NCBI RefSeq assembly: GCF_026745355.1
Contig: NW_026611040.1
Span: 449,386 to 513,385, forward strand
Reading direction: 5' to 3'
DNA length: 64,000 bases
Origin: Beta vulgaris subsp. vulgaris
Taxonomy: Eukaryota > Streptophyta > Magnoliopsida > Caryophyllales > Amaranthaceae
Shown here in pieces: positions 33,671 through 45,113 of the stretch; positions within the stretch are counted from its first letter, which is position 1, and each line of letters begins with the position of its first letter. The notes beneath the pieces are model-generated. The model ran no database searches. It was not told the DNA's origin and saw only the letters and a program-made list of their open reading frames with translations. The translations under genes were made by a program, and so were the position numbers.

Positions 33671-34287
33671 CTTATCATAACCTCTAAAAACGATTTCTCT
33701 CAACAGCAGAACAAGATAGAGAAAGATCAACCTTATTTTATTATAAAAAAGTTAAGTTATTTTTGTTTTAAAATATCAATAGTTAACAACATTAGTTATT
33801 CTCTCAATTTCAATGATATTTTACAAGTTTAGGTTTTACCAAAAGCATGCATGTAAATATAAGGATATTTTATAAAATACCTAAATATTAGGGTTATCTC
33901 ATTTAATGTCCCAAAATTAAACTCTTGACCAAAATATGTTACTTCAAAATTCGTGGCCTTATGCCACTTGCCAACTTCAAAAATTAAAATTAACACCTTT
34001 ATCACATATATACAACTTTCTTTTTTCCTTATAGTCATCTTTTACAACCTAATTGCTCATCTTTTATGTCCACGGTTTTTTAACATAGTGACAATTATTT
34101 TTTCATAAATCACATATATAACCATTTGGTCTACAAAAATTAGTTTGCACCAGGTGCATATAAGTTTTGTTTGTATAATGGTCAATAACATAGACTAAAT
34201 CTGGGGATTATGTTGCTATCCATTATTGGACTTAGGAGGTTATATGCTTTTCTATTTATATGCTTCTTCGTTATTTGAGGAATACCA
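33671..34287. other. AT-rich intergenic sequence
   Basis: No gene or repeat is recognisable between the right end of El-5 and the LINE-C poly-A. Short frames at 33638-33832 and 33829-34038 have no family features. Confidence 0.45.
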
Positions 34288-34861
34288 TTTTTTTTTTTTT
34301 TTGAGGTATAATAGAGATTAGGGAACCTTTCTCCCTGGAGACAACTAATGAATGAAGAATAACAAAACTATTCTATAAGTTCGTGTTTCAACCAACAGTT
34401 ACATCCATAGAAGCAACAATAATGGAGTGAACTTTTTTTGATGATAATCTGCCGCACTATTTGCTTTTTCTATAGACAATGCTAATAATTTCATTAAAAT
34501 GGTGAAGAATGAAACGAAAATCATCCATAAGAAGAGTCTGAATATACCATGCATATGCATGAGTCGGACCCTTGCAGAATACGAATTACGGCTTGGTTAT
34601 TTCCTTCCATACAGATGCCTCGAATTCTCTGAATTGCTAGTAGAAGACCATTTTTGAGTCCCCAAGATTTGGCCATGAGGGAGGATGTGTGGCAAAATCA
34701 ACATGTATGCGCTTGAACAATGTGGCCAAGATCGATAATCTCGAATAATAGATTCGGCTGCAGCAGATAATTGACTAACATAGCTGTCAAAGTTTAATTA
34801 ATAATGTCCATTGGGAGGAGGGTGCCAAGTAATATACTTATATGCTTCTTGTACTTGGTGA
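34288..34861 (-). pseudogene. LINE-C 3' end: RNase H domain fragment with poly-A tail
   Basis: On the minus strand: EAYKYITWHPPPNGHY, LNFDSYV, SAAAESIIRD, then LMAKSWGLKNGLLLAIQRIR and GNNQAVIRILQG in shifted frames. These are the C-terminal RNase H blocks of plant LINEs. It ends in a run of A (plus-strand T run 34288-34302). Copia-B abuts its upstream side. LINE-like sequence (SYYKL, LHQVQEAYKY across the junction) suggests the LINE resumes beyond 39645, but that part is too degraded to delimit. Confidence 0.65.
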
Positions 34862-35010
34862 AATTATTGCAAGGAAACAAAAAATGAATATCAATTTCTC
34901 AACATAATATACAACTCATTATGCTATCATTAAGGCTATAATCTAGGAAACTAAATATACACACCAAGATATTAACAATATACAAGAATATATATGCATA
35001 TATTCTAACA
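34862..35010 (-). repeat. Copia-B 3' LTR
   Basis: Minus-strand start TGTTAGAATATATGCATA, preceded by a GC-rich polypurine-like tract (CGCTTAAACTGCGGGGTTG). Differs from the 5' LTR by a handful of changes. The outer 30 bp match less well. Confidence 0.8.
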
Positions 35011-35039
35011 CAACCCCGCAGTTTAAGCGGGAGGAGGAT

Positions 35040-36514
35040 GAACGCTAACGCTGTCCCGGAAGTCTTCAAATAAGATGAGAGGAAGACCCTTAGCTAGGTG
35101 AAGATATCGGCAATTTGATATCGGGATGGAACATGTAAGATGCGCACTTGACCACGTGCCACCTTTTCACGAACAAAATGAATATCCATTTCTATGTGCT
35201 TGGTGCGCTGATGTTGAACGGGATTACCAGAAAGATAGATGGCACTGACATTATCACATTAAACTAATGTAGCTTTAGATAGAGGACAATGCAATTCAAG
35301 AAAAAGGTTACGAATCCAGTAAGACTCGGAGACAACATTGGCCACGCCTCTATATTCGGCCTCAGCACTGGATTTAGATAGAGTCGACTGGCGCTTAGAG
35401 GACCACGAAATCAAGTTATCTCCTAAGAACACACAATATTCGGAAGTAGAGCGGCGAGGATCAGGACACCCACCCTAATCAGCATCAGTATATGAGATAA
35501 GAGAGGTAGATGAGGAGGGATAGAGATGTAAGCCATGATCCAGAGTACCCTGAATATAACGAACAATGCATTTGAGATAGTGCATATGTTCGGTGCGTGT
35601 GTCATGCATGTGTAAGCAAACTTGTTGAACCGCATATGAGATATCTGGCCGAGTAAAGGTGAGATACTGAAGAGCCCCGGCAAGACTACGATAATGAGTC
35701 GGATCATCATATGGAGTACCTGCACTAGCACTAAGTTTCCGTTTGCTATCAACTGGAGTCAAACTAGGCTTACAGGTAGCCATACCGGCACGGTTAATAA
35801 TGTCCTCGGCATATTTGCGTTGTGAGAGAAACAATCCACCCTTATGACGAGTAACAACAATGCCAAGAAAATAATGTAGAGGACCTAAATCCTTCATAGC
35901 AAACTCTGAGTTGAGATGAGACATGATAGAACACCGAAGAGCATCAGATGAAGCTGTGAGGATGATATCATCCACATATAACAATAGGTAAGCCATCTCA
36001 GAGCCCTTACGATAAATAAACAAAGAGTTATCAGAGTTACTGTTATGAAAACCAATGAAGCAACAAAATCTGCAAAACTCTTGTACCAAGCCCGCGGCGC
36101 CTGCTTAAGACCATATAAAAACTTTTTCAGTAAGCATACATGATCAGGATGATTTGGATCGCGAAAACCCATAGGTTGATGCATGTAGACCGTTTCCTTG
36201 AGTTCACCATGATAAAAGGCATTTTTAACATCCAACTGATGAAGAGGCCATTTCTTAGAGAGAGAAAGACTAAGAACAGTATGAATGGTAGCCAGTTTGA
36301 CTACCGGACTGAAAGTATCACCACAATCAATGCCAACCTGTTGAGTTTTACCATCACCTACAAGACAAGCTCTATGCAGCTCAAATTCACCATCAGCTTT
36401 TTCTTTATGAGCAAAAATCCACATAGAGCGAATAACATTCACATTAGGAGGACGAGGTACTAACTCCCAGGTCTCATTTTTAATTAGAGCATTAAATTCA
36501 TCATCCATGGCCAT
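35040..36514 (-). pseudogene. Copia-B reverse transcriptase and RNase H
   Basis: RT opens with MDDEFNALIKNETWELVPRP (36505) and has [52 protein letters not shown] (36090). After a frameshift at about 36080 comes the active site [14 protein letters not shown] (35960), then DLGPLHYFLGI and ALQYLTFTRPDISYAVQQ. RNase H follows with RRSTSEYCVFLGDNLISW, TLSKSSAEAEYRGVAN and ADIFT (to about 35080). There is a stop at 35475 (TDAD, then stop) and further damage near 35265. Confidence 0.88.
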
Positions 36515-38000
36515 TTTTCAATTCGGGTCACGTAAGGCAGCTAATGGGGTACGAGGGAGGGGAGATTTCGTCACTGAAGTATGGAAATTATACTTGGGAT
36601 TGGGACGGAAAATTCCTCGTTGGCTGCAGGTCACAATACGTGAGGGCTGGGTGGAAGAAGGCTGGAAATGAGATGGGCCAGTGGGAGCAAGATTAGGCAG
36701 GCTAGCTAATGGGCTTGAAGGAGGAGCATTGGAGGGAGAAGAGGGAGAAGACACGCTACTAGGCCGAAGTGTAGGAGGGGGAATAGAAGGCGTGTCTGGG
36801 TCAAGGGAAGGAGTTGGGCCAGAAGGAGGTGAGTGTGGTGCTTGGGTAGCAGCACGCTGGGCCAAACGCTGGGCCTGGGGAGTTGAATCCCTACGCTAGG
36901 CCAAATCAGTAGGAGTGGAGTGAGTTTGTGTGACTTTGGGCTGAATTAAATGATGCACCAAGTAATGAGACAAGCCATCATCTAAAAAATCATAGGAGGT
37001 AGAGTTTGTGGAATGCAACTTAGCAAAGGGAAAAATAGACTCTTCAAATAATACACGACGACAAATGATGATTTTATTAGATGAAAGATCATAACATTTG
37101 TAGCCTCTATGGTTGGGTGGTAATCCAAGAACACACACGGAGTAGAGCGGGATTGCAATTTATTGATTGTGGTGGAGGGATAAAGAGGATAACACAGACA
37201 CCCAAACACAAGAAGATGGGAGTAGGAAGGATCCTTTTGATATAATAGTTGCAAAGGAGATGAATGGGTACGGTGAGAAGCTTACTGGGCAAGATATTAT
37301 GAAGATAGGTGGCCATTTGCAATGCATGCATGAGGCCAAAAGGATGGGGGTATAGATGCATGAGCAAGAAGAGTGCGCATGATATTATTGATCAAACGAA
37401 TTTTTCTTTCAGCTTTTCCATTTTGGGAAGAAGTATGGGGACATGAGAGACGGAAAGACATGTCATGTTTCTTACAAAACGACCAAAAAGAATTATTATC
37501 AAACTCTCTCCCATTATTACATTGAACATTTTAATATCACGTGCAAATTCAGTTCGAATATGAGATTTTAATGTTAAGAATACATCAAAGACCTGTGACT
37601 TTTTGGCTAAGGGAAAAGTCCACAAAAATTTGGTTAAATCATCCAAGAAAAGCACATAATATCGATGTCCCGATGAACTAAGCATAGGAGAAGTCCAAAT
37701 ATCACTATGAATAATATCGAAAGGCATGGAAGTACATGAAGGTGATGAGTAAAATGGTAATTTTATTTGTTTGCCCAAAACACACGAGTGACAAATAATA
37801 GAACTACTAGTCCGGAACATGAAATACATTTATTAACTCGAAGAAAATCCAAAACATTAGCTCCAGGATGACCCAACCTAGCATGCCAATGGGAAGAATC
37901 AAGAGCCGCAAAGGTAGAAGGAGATGTGGAACCAGTGTGTGTGGTGGTAATAGGATAAAGATCTCCCTGGCTATCACATCTCATTATGGGCACCCCGTAT
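36515..38000 (-). pseudogene. Copia-B integrase with Pro/Ser-rich linker
   Basis: Starts with the GAG-pre-integrase block SSHWHARLGHPGANVLDFLR (37900) and CVLGKQIKLPF. The integrase core follows: FDIIHSDIWTSPMLSSSGHR and YYVLFLDDLTKFLWTFPL (37620-37740), then FQLCMHAFWPH-like and HLLVFGCLCYP. The linker before RT is very rich in Pro and Ser (36518-36865), as usual in Copia. Several single-base frame changes occur (about 37390, 37250, 37140 and 36890). Confidence 0.82.
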
Positions 38001-38820
38001 GAAAATCCTTCACAGAAAACCCAAAAGGATCAAACTCAACAGTGACAGAATTATCAGTGGTAAATCTGCGATGAGATATTAAATTCTTAATGAGTTGGGG
38101 AGCATGAAGGACATTTTGTAAAGCTAAAAGAGGATTAGGGGATAATAATGTAGTGTGACGGTAACCACAGAAATGCCATTTCCAACAGTAATACCATTTT
38201 TATTGCTCAAATTAAAATAAGATGAGAGTGTACCGTTAGTGGAGGTCATATGAGAAGTAGCCCCAGTGTCCATGTACCAATTTGCATCAGGCGGAGTGAG
38301 AGACATAGTGTGCATAGCCGCTTCAATATCCGTAAAAGCATAGGAAGAAGGAGCTGTAGTAGTATAAGCTTGTGGAGGACGTGACCCAAGTATCCCAGGC
38401 TGCTGCTGATATGGGCCAGAAGGAGGGCGGGCGCAAGTAGTAGTAGGATAAGGACAAGGAGGGAGGGCCCAAGGCCAACTCTATGCAGTTCCTTGTGGGT
38501 ACGTAGACCACGGCCCGACATGAGGCCAAGAGGAAGGCTGCTGCTGCAGGCTACGAGGACCGCCGACGGAACCACCCTGAGACTGACCGCCACCACGGTC
38601 ACCTTTCCCGGCACCGGAGCCACCACGCTGCTGGCCCCCCTTTTTGCCACCCGCATGATGCCGAGGGTGGTGTTTCTGGCCACGATTATGACCAGCATTG
38701 TCATGAGAGGGAGGAGTGTCATCTAACTCCTTAGGAGAGGCTACCACCATTGCTGCAGCAGTCCCGGTGGCAGCTTCCTTGGCCAACCCGACTTCCTCCA
38801 AGGTTAACATCGACCGAGCT
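38001..38820 (-). pseudogene. Copia-B Gly/His-rich gag tail and aspartic protease
   Basis: A basic Gly/His/Arg-rich segment (GQKHHPRHHAGGKKGGQQRG, 38640-38690) takes the place of a clear CCHC knuckle. After a stop and frame changes, the protease reads DANWYMDTGATSHMTSTNGT (38240-38310), with active site DTGA. Frames are broken at about 38480 and 38130. Confidence 0.8.
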
Positions 38821-38914
38821 TGTAAAAAGGAGGAAGAGGAGAGCTTTGACGTATTAACGTCCCCACATTTTTATAAGCCTTGAGAGAACAGAGACAAGTT
38901 GTAAGACAAGACAA

Positions 38915-39409
38915 CTATCGGAAACCGGCGCACCGACATCTTTCTAATTGATCGAAAAGGCTCTTGAGCCTTTGACAGTATGCCGAAACGTTAGGGAAGT
39001 CATCCATCTGAGTGGTGGAGAACTCTTGTTCAAGAGTGACGACGCGAGAATTATGATTATATTGGAAAATATCGCGAAGGCGATCCCAAGCGGCCATAGC
39101 AGTAGAATCTGGTTTAATAATGGTGGTTATTCGGTCATTCGAAATAGTCGAATAGATCCATTGAAAAACGGTCGCGTCAAGAGTCGACCAAAGTTCTTTC
39201 TCATCATCAGTAGATGGAGCCTTCGGTGCTTTATCGGCAGCCGGTTTGATGATGTGATGGATGACTCGGTGAGACCGAGCGTGAATCTTAAAGAGTTCCG
39301 CCCACGTTCCATATTGAACGTTCTCTATCTCAAATACAATAGGAATGAAAATTTTAATATTAGAGACAGTGAGAGCAGGGTGAAAGGAGGAGATTTTAGA
39401 CTCAGTCAT
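38915..39409 (-). pseudogene. Copia-B gag N-terminal part
   Basis: [20 protein letters not shown] at the start (39409), then [60 protein letters not shown] and [20 protein letters not shown]. This is typical retrotran_gag/UBN2 sequence of Retrofit-like Copia. The frame closes at 38915 and continues shifted (LSSSSFLQARSMLTLEEV). Confidence 0.88.
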
Positions 39410-39497
39410 GGTGGAGTGACTTAAGGTAGAAGAAGAGATGAACTGGACGGAACAACTAGGGGCAGCGGAAGAGAAAAGAACCCTAGACTTGATACCA

Positions 39498-39644
39498 TGA
39501 AAGGAATGTTTTCCGTGATTTTCTCATTCAACTTCTCAACATAATATACAACTCATGATGCTAACATTAAGGCTATAATCTAGGAAACTAAATATACACC
39601 AAGATATTAACAATATACAAGAATATGTATGCATATATTCTAAC
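39498..39644 (-). repeat. Copia-B 5' LTR
   Basis: Followed on the minus strand by TGGTATCAAGTC, the usual tRNA-Met primer-binding site of plant Copia elements. Its outer edge (CTAAC then GGTGA) lacks the final A seen in the other LTR. Confidence 0.8.
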
Positions 39645-39649
39645 GGTGA

Positions 39650-40311
39650 AGTCAATCAAGCTTATAATAGCTCTTCTTATTTTGAGATGGTTCCATGTAG
39701 CTAAAAAATTGAGCTTTTCACCCAAATACGAAATTCATGAAATCTTAACCCAAATAATACAAATTGGACCCACTTGAACTTAAAAGTGGGCAGAGCATTA
39801 TAACAACTTAGGTTAAGGCACTAACCTTAGTTAAGAAATTAAACGTGAAATAACACATGTTAAACATCAAATCACTAAATAAGCTTTTGTACCATGGATT
39901 ATCTCGAAACAAGGGTTGATATTTGTTCTATTTTGTTGGTAATAATGGAACTATTGGGTTTGCAGGAACAAACAAAAACAAATCCATTTTATATCCAATA
40001 ACTAGCAATACACAATGGGGAGTTGATACCATCGTCTATCTGTAAATGCTTTCATACTTGTTCATGATTGGAAGGCTATATTTGTCTATATGATAGAATA
40101 ACTAAAAAATTTGGAGCTACCACATATAATTGCATCTGAAAAGTGCTAACATATAGAAACTTAAAAATATTTGACATTACAATGTAGAATTTCCCTTTTA
40201 TTCTTAGCACATAGAACAACCGACAATATAACACGCAAACTACTTCATAGGCTCGCAGACCATTAAAAAACAATAATTATTTATAACAAATTAAGATGCT
40301 ATTCATTTAAT
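39650..40311. other. Intergenic sequence, nothing recognised
   Basis: AT-rich sequence 3' of the BBE-like gene. It may contain the terminator of that gene and degraded LINE-C sequence near 39650-39800, but no motif is clear enough to call. Confidence 0.4.
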
Positions 40312-41881
40312 TCACGTGGGAAGAGCAGGAATGCTTTGCTCATTGTTGAAGAAGTTATCAGGATCAACGATGGTCTTAATCTTCACTAAATTATCATAAT
40401 TATCCTTGAAATACTGAATTCCATACTTCATCCCTTCCAAAAAGCTGCTAATACCATCATGTTTGTTAACCCCTAAATCTAAATCCCGATAGTTAAAATA
40501 TGCTTGTCTTGGGTATTTGGACACGTACGGAGTCATGTAGATGTATAATTTCCTTGTTAAATCAATGTAGTATTTCTCTTTATCCTTCCCTTCCTCATCC
40601 CAGTTGGTTAAGTATTGAATCTTGTACAAGTTGCCTTTTCTATGTGGAAAGGGGTCTCATTTTCAGAAATCTCGCTCATTCTTCCTCCATATGGGTTGAA
40701 TGTGAGCCTTGGAGTTTCTAGCTCAACCATTTTACCCCATATAAATTCCAATCCTTCTCTTGGGATGGGTTTTTTCACGTAATCGGACTTCCTTGTAAGA
40801 TGAGACAAAGTTTTAGGTGTCCTCTGGAGGAGCACCTCCAACGGAGCACCACTAGGATAGTCCGCCCAAAATAGAACAGATTCAATCCAACTCATTTCAT
40901 GGCAATCGGACTCTTGCAATTTCAGTTTAGGAAATTGATCTCTCATCAATGAGTTAAGCCTTGTAGAGTCACCTAGAAACAATGCAATGAACGTCGCCCT
41001 CACCGTCTTTTTTCCCTTATTGATCATATCACCTCCATCTATGACATCCATCGTTAGCCTCAAAAAGAGGTCATTATCTATTATGCTTGAAATCTCTTGC
41101 CATTGAAGGACAATGCTGATAGCATTTTCTTCCATGGTCCGTGAGACGCGAAAAACTGTCACAACTTCAGGAACTGGGACTAACTTGATCTTGTAAGAAA
41201 GTATAACCCCAAAGCTAGCTCCTCCACCTCCTCTTATAGCCCAAAATAGGTCTTCACCCATTGATTTGCGGTTTAGGAACCTACCATTAGCATCAATGAG
41301 TTGAGCATCAATTACATTATCAATGGTAAGTCCATACTAACTCATCATATTTCCATATCCTCCCCCACTAAAGTGTCCCCCTACACCAACACTAGGGCAC
41401 ACCCCAACAGGGAATCCATGAGTCTTACTCTTCTTAGCAATTTCATTGCACATTTCTCCGAGAGTTGCTCCAGCTTGCACCCATGCTGTCTCCTCCTCGA
41501 TATCGACATCAATGGAGCGAAGGTTAACTAAGTCAAGAATGAAGAAAGGGGCATTAGAGACATAAGATAAGCCCTCATAGTCATGCCCCCGCTTCGGATT
41601 CTCATTTGTAGGCCTTGCTGTTTTGCCCATTGTATTGCCCCTTGTATGTGGGATGCATGTGTAGGGGTTACAATGACAAGTGGTTTTGGTGTTGTTGCTT
41701 TGATAAATCGAAGATTATGAATGCGAGAGTTAAGAAAAGTGGAATAAGAAGGGTTTTCTTGGGTGTAGATTAGGGAAGAAATTGGAGAACTTGAGGTGGC
41801 AATTTTGTTTTCAAGGCATTGAATCAGAGATTCATCAGCTTTGAGGCTTGATTCCTTCTCCATACTTTGTTTCATATTCAT
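40312..41881 (-). pseudogene. Berberine bridge enzyme-like FAD-linked oxidase (two frameshifts, one stop)
   Basis: An intronless plant BBE-like gene. These secreted flavoproteins oxidise alkaloids, carbohydrates or monolignols; the substrate cannot be told here. From ATG 41881 ([12 protein letters not shown]): [40 protein letters not shown] and RIRSGGHDYEG, with the His that binds FAD at codon 41583-41585. Then GVCPSVGVGGHFSGGGYG, with the second flavin-linking residue Cys at 41397-41399. The C-terminal BBE domain has YFNYRDLDLGVN and DPDNFFNNEQSIPALP (stop 40312). Breaks are a one-base loss in a G run at about 41586-41590, a TAG in place of an expected Lys codon (41337-41339), and a one-base loss in an A/T run at about 40648-40650. 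No clear signal peptide is in frame. Without the breaks it would be about 520 residues, normal for the family. Confidence 0.88.
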
Positions 41882-42082
41882 TCTTTTGTTAAGTTGATAA
41901 GTAAAAAAATCCTCAGGAAATAAAGAAAAATTTAACAAAAAATTAGAGAAACAATGGTGGGAATGTGGATACAAGATGTATTTCAGGAAAATAATATGGC
42001 TTATATACTTCCATCTTTTTCCTACTGGTTTTTCTTTTCTTCCCACATTTCCCAGTTCATTGGGGACTCTATCCCTATTATA

Positions 42083-42333
42083 CTTCATCCGTTTCAAAAT
42101 AGCTGCACCGTTTGGTTTTTTACATTACGCTTTCTTATACGTTAATATCTATAGTTGCGTATAAGTAAAAATTATAAAAAGTTGATATTTGAAATTCTTA
42201 TATTGAGACGAATTTAACAAGATCCCACTTGACTATGTTTTTTCTTATATAATGGTGAGAAAAAACTTGTCAAAGTTGGTTCATGAATAGTGACCAAATG
42301 CTAAATGGTGCAACTATTTTGAAGTGGAGGAAG
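42083..42333. mobile_element. Stowaway-like MITE upstream of the BBE-like gene
   Basis: Terminal inverted repeats CTTCATCCGTTTCAAAATAG and its near-inverse CTATTTTGAAGTGGAGGAAG, flanked by TA on both sides (42081-42082 and 42334-42335). It lies about 200 bp upstream of the BBE-like start, so it is in the promoter region. Its core (AACAAGATCCCACTTGACTATG) is shared with 43398-43580, 53165-53393 and 56371-56632. Confidence 0.8.
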
Positions 42334-42560
42334 TATAAGGGAAAGGGGAGAAAGATGGTGTCCCCCCTCTGAAAATACTATTTTATACTTAATAATCTAA
42401 TTAATGGAATGAAAAAAATTACAAAAGAAAATAATTTAAGAATCATTTCTCAATTCAACTTGACATTCTAAACAAGTTTAAAATGGTATATTGATCAAAT
42501 ACTTCAATCAAAAAATTAAATGGATAAAATATCTTGACCTTTTTCTTAAAAGAGATAGTA

Positions 42561-42651
42561 CTTCCTCCGTTCCAAAATAAGTGAAACACTTGTCTCAAAA
42601 AGCTCTCACATAAATGAGAGAAGTGTTTCACTTATTTTGGAACGGAGGAAG
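42561..42651. mobile_element. Stowaway MITE, 91-bp hairpin
   Basis: A nearly perfect inverted repeat. CTTCCTCCGTTCCAAAATAA is matched at the other end by TTATTTTGGAACGGAGGAAG, with a loop of about 20 bases and TA on both sides (42559-42560 and 42652-42653). This is the classic short Stowaway (Tc1/mariner-derived) structure. Confidence 0.93.
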
Positions 42652-43397
42652 TATATATGACGTCCACCTGAAAAGTCAGAAATAATCACTATCATTGATA
42701 CTCTTTAATACAGTCAAACCAACTCATCATTTTTGCTCTTCCTGCTCAACCGATCTAGTCAAGGAAAGAAAATCGAATACGTTATATCATTAACTGATCC
42801 GGTTTTACCCCCTTGATGAGACCACTTAAGTACAAATGCTTTTAGTGGCCAGCAACAATATACAAGGATGATGATAACAACAACAACAAGAATTACAAAC
42901 CAATAATTCTAAACCATATTTACAAAGCAACAATTACATATAAAAACGAAAAGAGTATGAGTAATTCAAAAATTACAATTTATATAATTACAAGTTATGC
43001 TAATTAAATTGCGTTAACGAGATTAAGCTAATTAATATATACAGATTAAATGATATTGAATATATGATTCTAATTAAACTACAATAACACGACATTGTAG
43101 GATAAATTAATTAGAAAGGAAGATAGTTTGAGAAGAAGTATGGTAAAATACATCAAATTTGGACTCAATTTATAGCTAAATTTTTTTTTATAATCATTAG
43201 TATAATTTTTTTACAAAAATTATTGCCCCAAATTTTTTTATTACCAATCAAATTTTTGTTCCAATAAATATTAGAGTTGAATTGTCTTGAAGAACATCAA
43301 TGAAAAGAAAAGCAAGCATACTCCACGTGTTCAATTCTGACAACAATCAATGATGATGACCATTCGTTTGTTCAAAATGCATGTCTGCATAGTATAA
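42652..43397. other. AT-rich intergenic sequence
   Basis: No gene was seen. It contains AT-rich runs and AATTA repeats only. Confidence 0.45.
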
Positions 43398-43580
43398 CCC
43401 CGTTTCATTTTAATTTACGCACTTACACTTTTCGTACATGTTAATGTAAAATTTTGAGTACATATATCTTTAGTTTTGTATTTGTAAAAATTATAAAAAG
43501 TACATATTAATAAAATACATGTTATAATAAATTTAACAAGATCCCACATGACTATATTTTCATCCGCATATAAATAATAA
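43398..43580. mobile_element. MITE remnant of the AACAAGATCCCAC family
   Basis: Starts CCCGTTTCATTTTAATTTACG and shares the core AATTTAACAAGATCCCACATG with the MITE at 42083. The right terminal repeat is lost or merged into the following tandem duplication. Confidence 0.55.
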
Positions 43581-44173
43581 ATGATGGTCAAAGTGAAATT
43601 TGTTAATAGTGTAAAATATCAAAGTGTCACTAGTACAAAATAGACGATTTGCGTCGGATGCGAGACGCCTATTTGCGTCGTACATAGGTCCGACGCCACA
43701 GGCCTCGACGCAGATCAGAATACAGGATCTACGTCGGACAACAGCGCGACACATTTAATTAGCTATCTGCGTCGGACTCCGCCTACCATACGACGCAGAT
43801 GACTCCTTGCCCATGTCATAGAGGCAAGACTCATCTGCGTCGCATGAGGACTAAAAAAATGTGACCCAGATGACTGATGTGCGTCGCACATAGCACTACA
43901 TGCGACGCACATGAGGCTTTTCAATCCCATCAGCCAAGCTCATGTGAGTCGCATGTAGTGCTATGTGCGACGCACATGAGGCTAATCAACCACGCACAAT
44001 TCATCCACAACGAGGCTAAATCATCAGCATTATAATTCACGCCCAATTCATCGACAACTTAATAATGAATTCAAATCAGCAATTCAGAAACTAAACTAGA
44101 AAAAAGTTGAATTTTTAGATTGGATACAAAATTGTATTTTTACCAAACCTAATTACAGAATAATACAAAAATT
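43581..44173. repeat. 593-bp tandem duplication, first copy (includes El-4 left end)
   Basis: Repeated immediately at 44174-44767. By eye only one difference was found: AAAAAAA at 43850 versus AAAATAAA, one base longer in the second copy. Each copy has 47 bases outside the element, then the CACTAGTAC terminus and its TGCGTCGCAC-type repeats. Confidence 0.95.
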
Positions 44174-44767
44174 ATGATGGTCAAAGTGAAATTTGTTAAT
44201 AGTGTAAAATATCAAAGTGTCACTAGTACAAAATAGACGATTTGCGTCGGATGCGAGACGCCTATTTGCGTCGTACATAGGTCCGACGCCACAGGCCTCG
44301 ACGCAGATCAGAATACAGGATCTACGTCGGACAACAGCGCGACACATTTAATTAGCTATCTGCGTCGGACTCCGCCTACCATACGACGCAGATGACTCCT
44401 TGCCCATGTCATAGAGGCAAGACTCATCTGCGTCGCATGAGGACTAAAATAAATGTGACCCAGATGACTGATGTGCGTCGCACATAGCACTACATGCGAC
44501 GCACATGAGGCTTTTCAATCCCATCAGCCAAGCTCATGTGAGTCGCATGTAGTGCTATGTGCGACGCACATGAGGCTAATCAACCACGCACAATTCATCC
44601 ACAACGAGGCTAAATCATCAGCATTATAATTCACGCCCAATTCATCGACAACTTAATAATGAATTCAAATCAGCAATTCAGAAACTAAACTAGAAAAAAG
44701 TTGAATTTTTAGATTGGATACAAAATTGTATTTTTACCAAACCTAATTACAGAATAATACAAAAATT
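44174..44767. repeat. 594-bp tandem duplication, second copy
   Basis: See the first copy. The near identity implies either a very recent duplication or an assembly artefact. Confidence 0.95.
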
Positions 44768-45113
44768 ACAAAATAATTAAAAAATGACAGAAAAATTAGC
44801 AAATCAACAAAAAGGAAAAAAAAAAATTCAATTACACAGTTACAGAAATTATACAAAAACATAAATTTTTACATCTGATGAGATGCAAACTAAAAAAAGT
44901 TTAACTTGACCTTTTCCTTGAATTTCTAGAAATAAAACTAATTACAAAATCTCGCGATTGAAAATGAGGGTTAACTTTTTTTCAGTTCGTGCTCGTCCTT
45001 TGTGTTCGTTTCTCTCTCCTCCCTGTGTTCATGCTCGTCGGAATGGGTCGATCGAAGTAAATAGGGAAAGCAATCGCCGACGAGATCTTGTATTCTGGAG
45101 ATCCTCTTCTACC

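Larger units (their letters stand above)
34862..39644 (-). mobile_element. Copia-B: complete minus-strand Copia retrotransposon (4.8 kb) with short LTRs
   Basis: Two direct repeats of about 148 bp (34862-35010 and 39498-39644) share most of their sequence and end in ATATTCTAAC(A). GGTGA flanks the element on both sides (34857-34861 and 39645-39649), a 5-bp target duplication. Minus-strand order from the right: LTR, primer-binding site TGGTATCAAGTC (start of tRNA-Met complement, plus 39486-39497), gag, protease, integrase, RT, RNase H, polypurine tract, LTR. The coding region has frameshifts and stops but every domain is present, so it is a fairly young, dead copy. Confidence 0.88.

Noticed and set aside
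36681..36899. Gly-rich plus frame opposite Copia-B linker; also 38948-39424 plus
   Set aside because: Antisense shadows of the Copia-B linker and gag.
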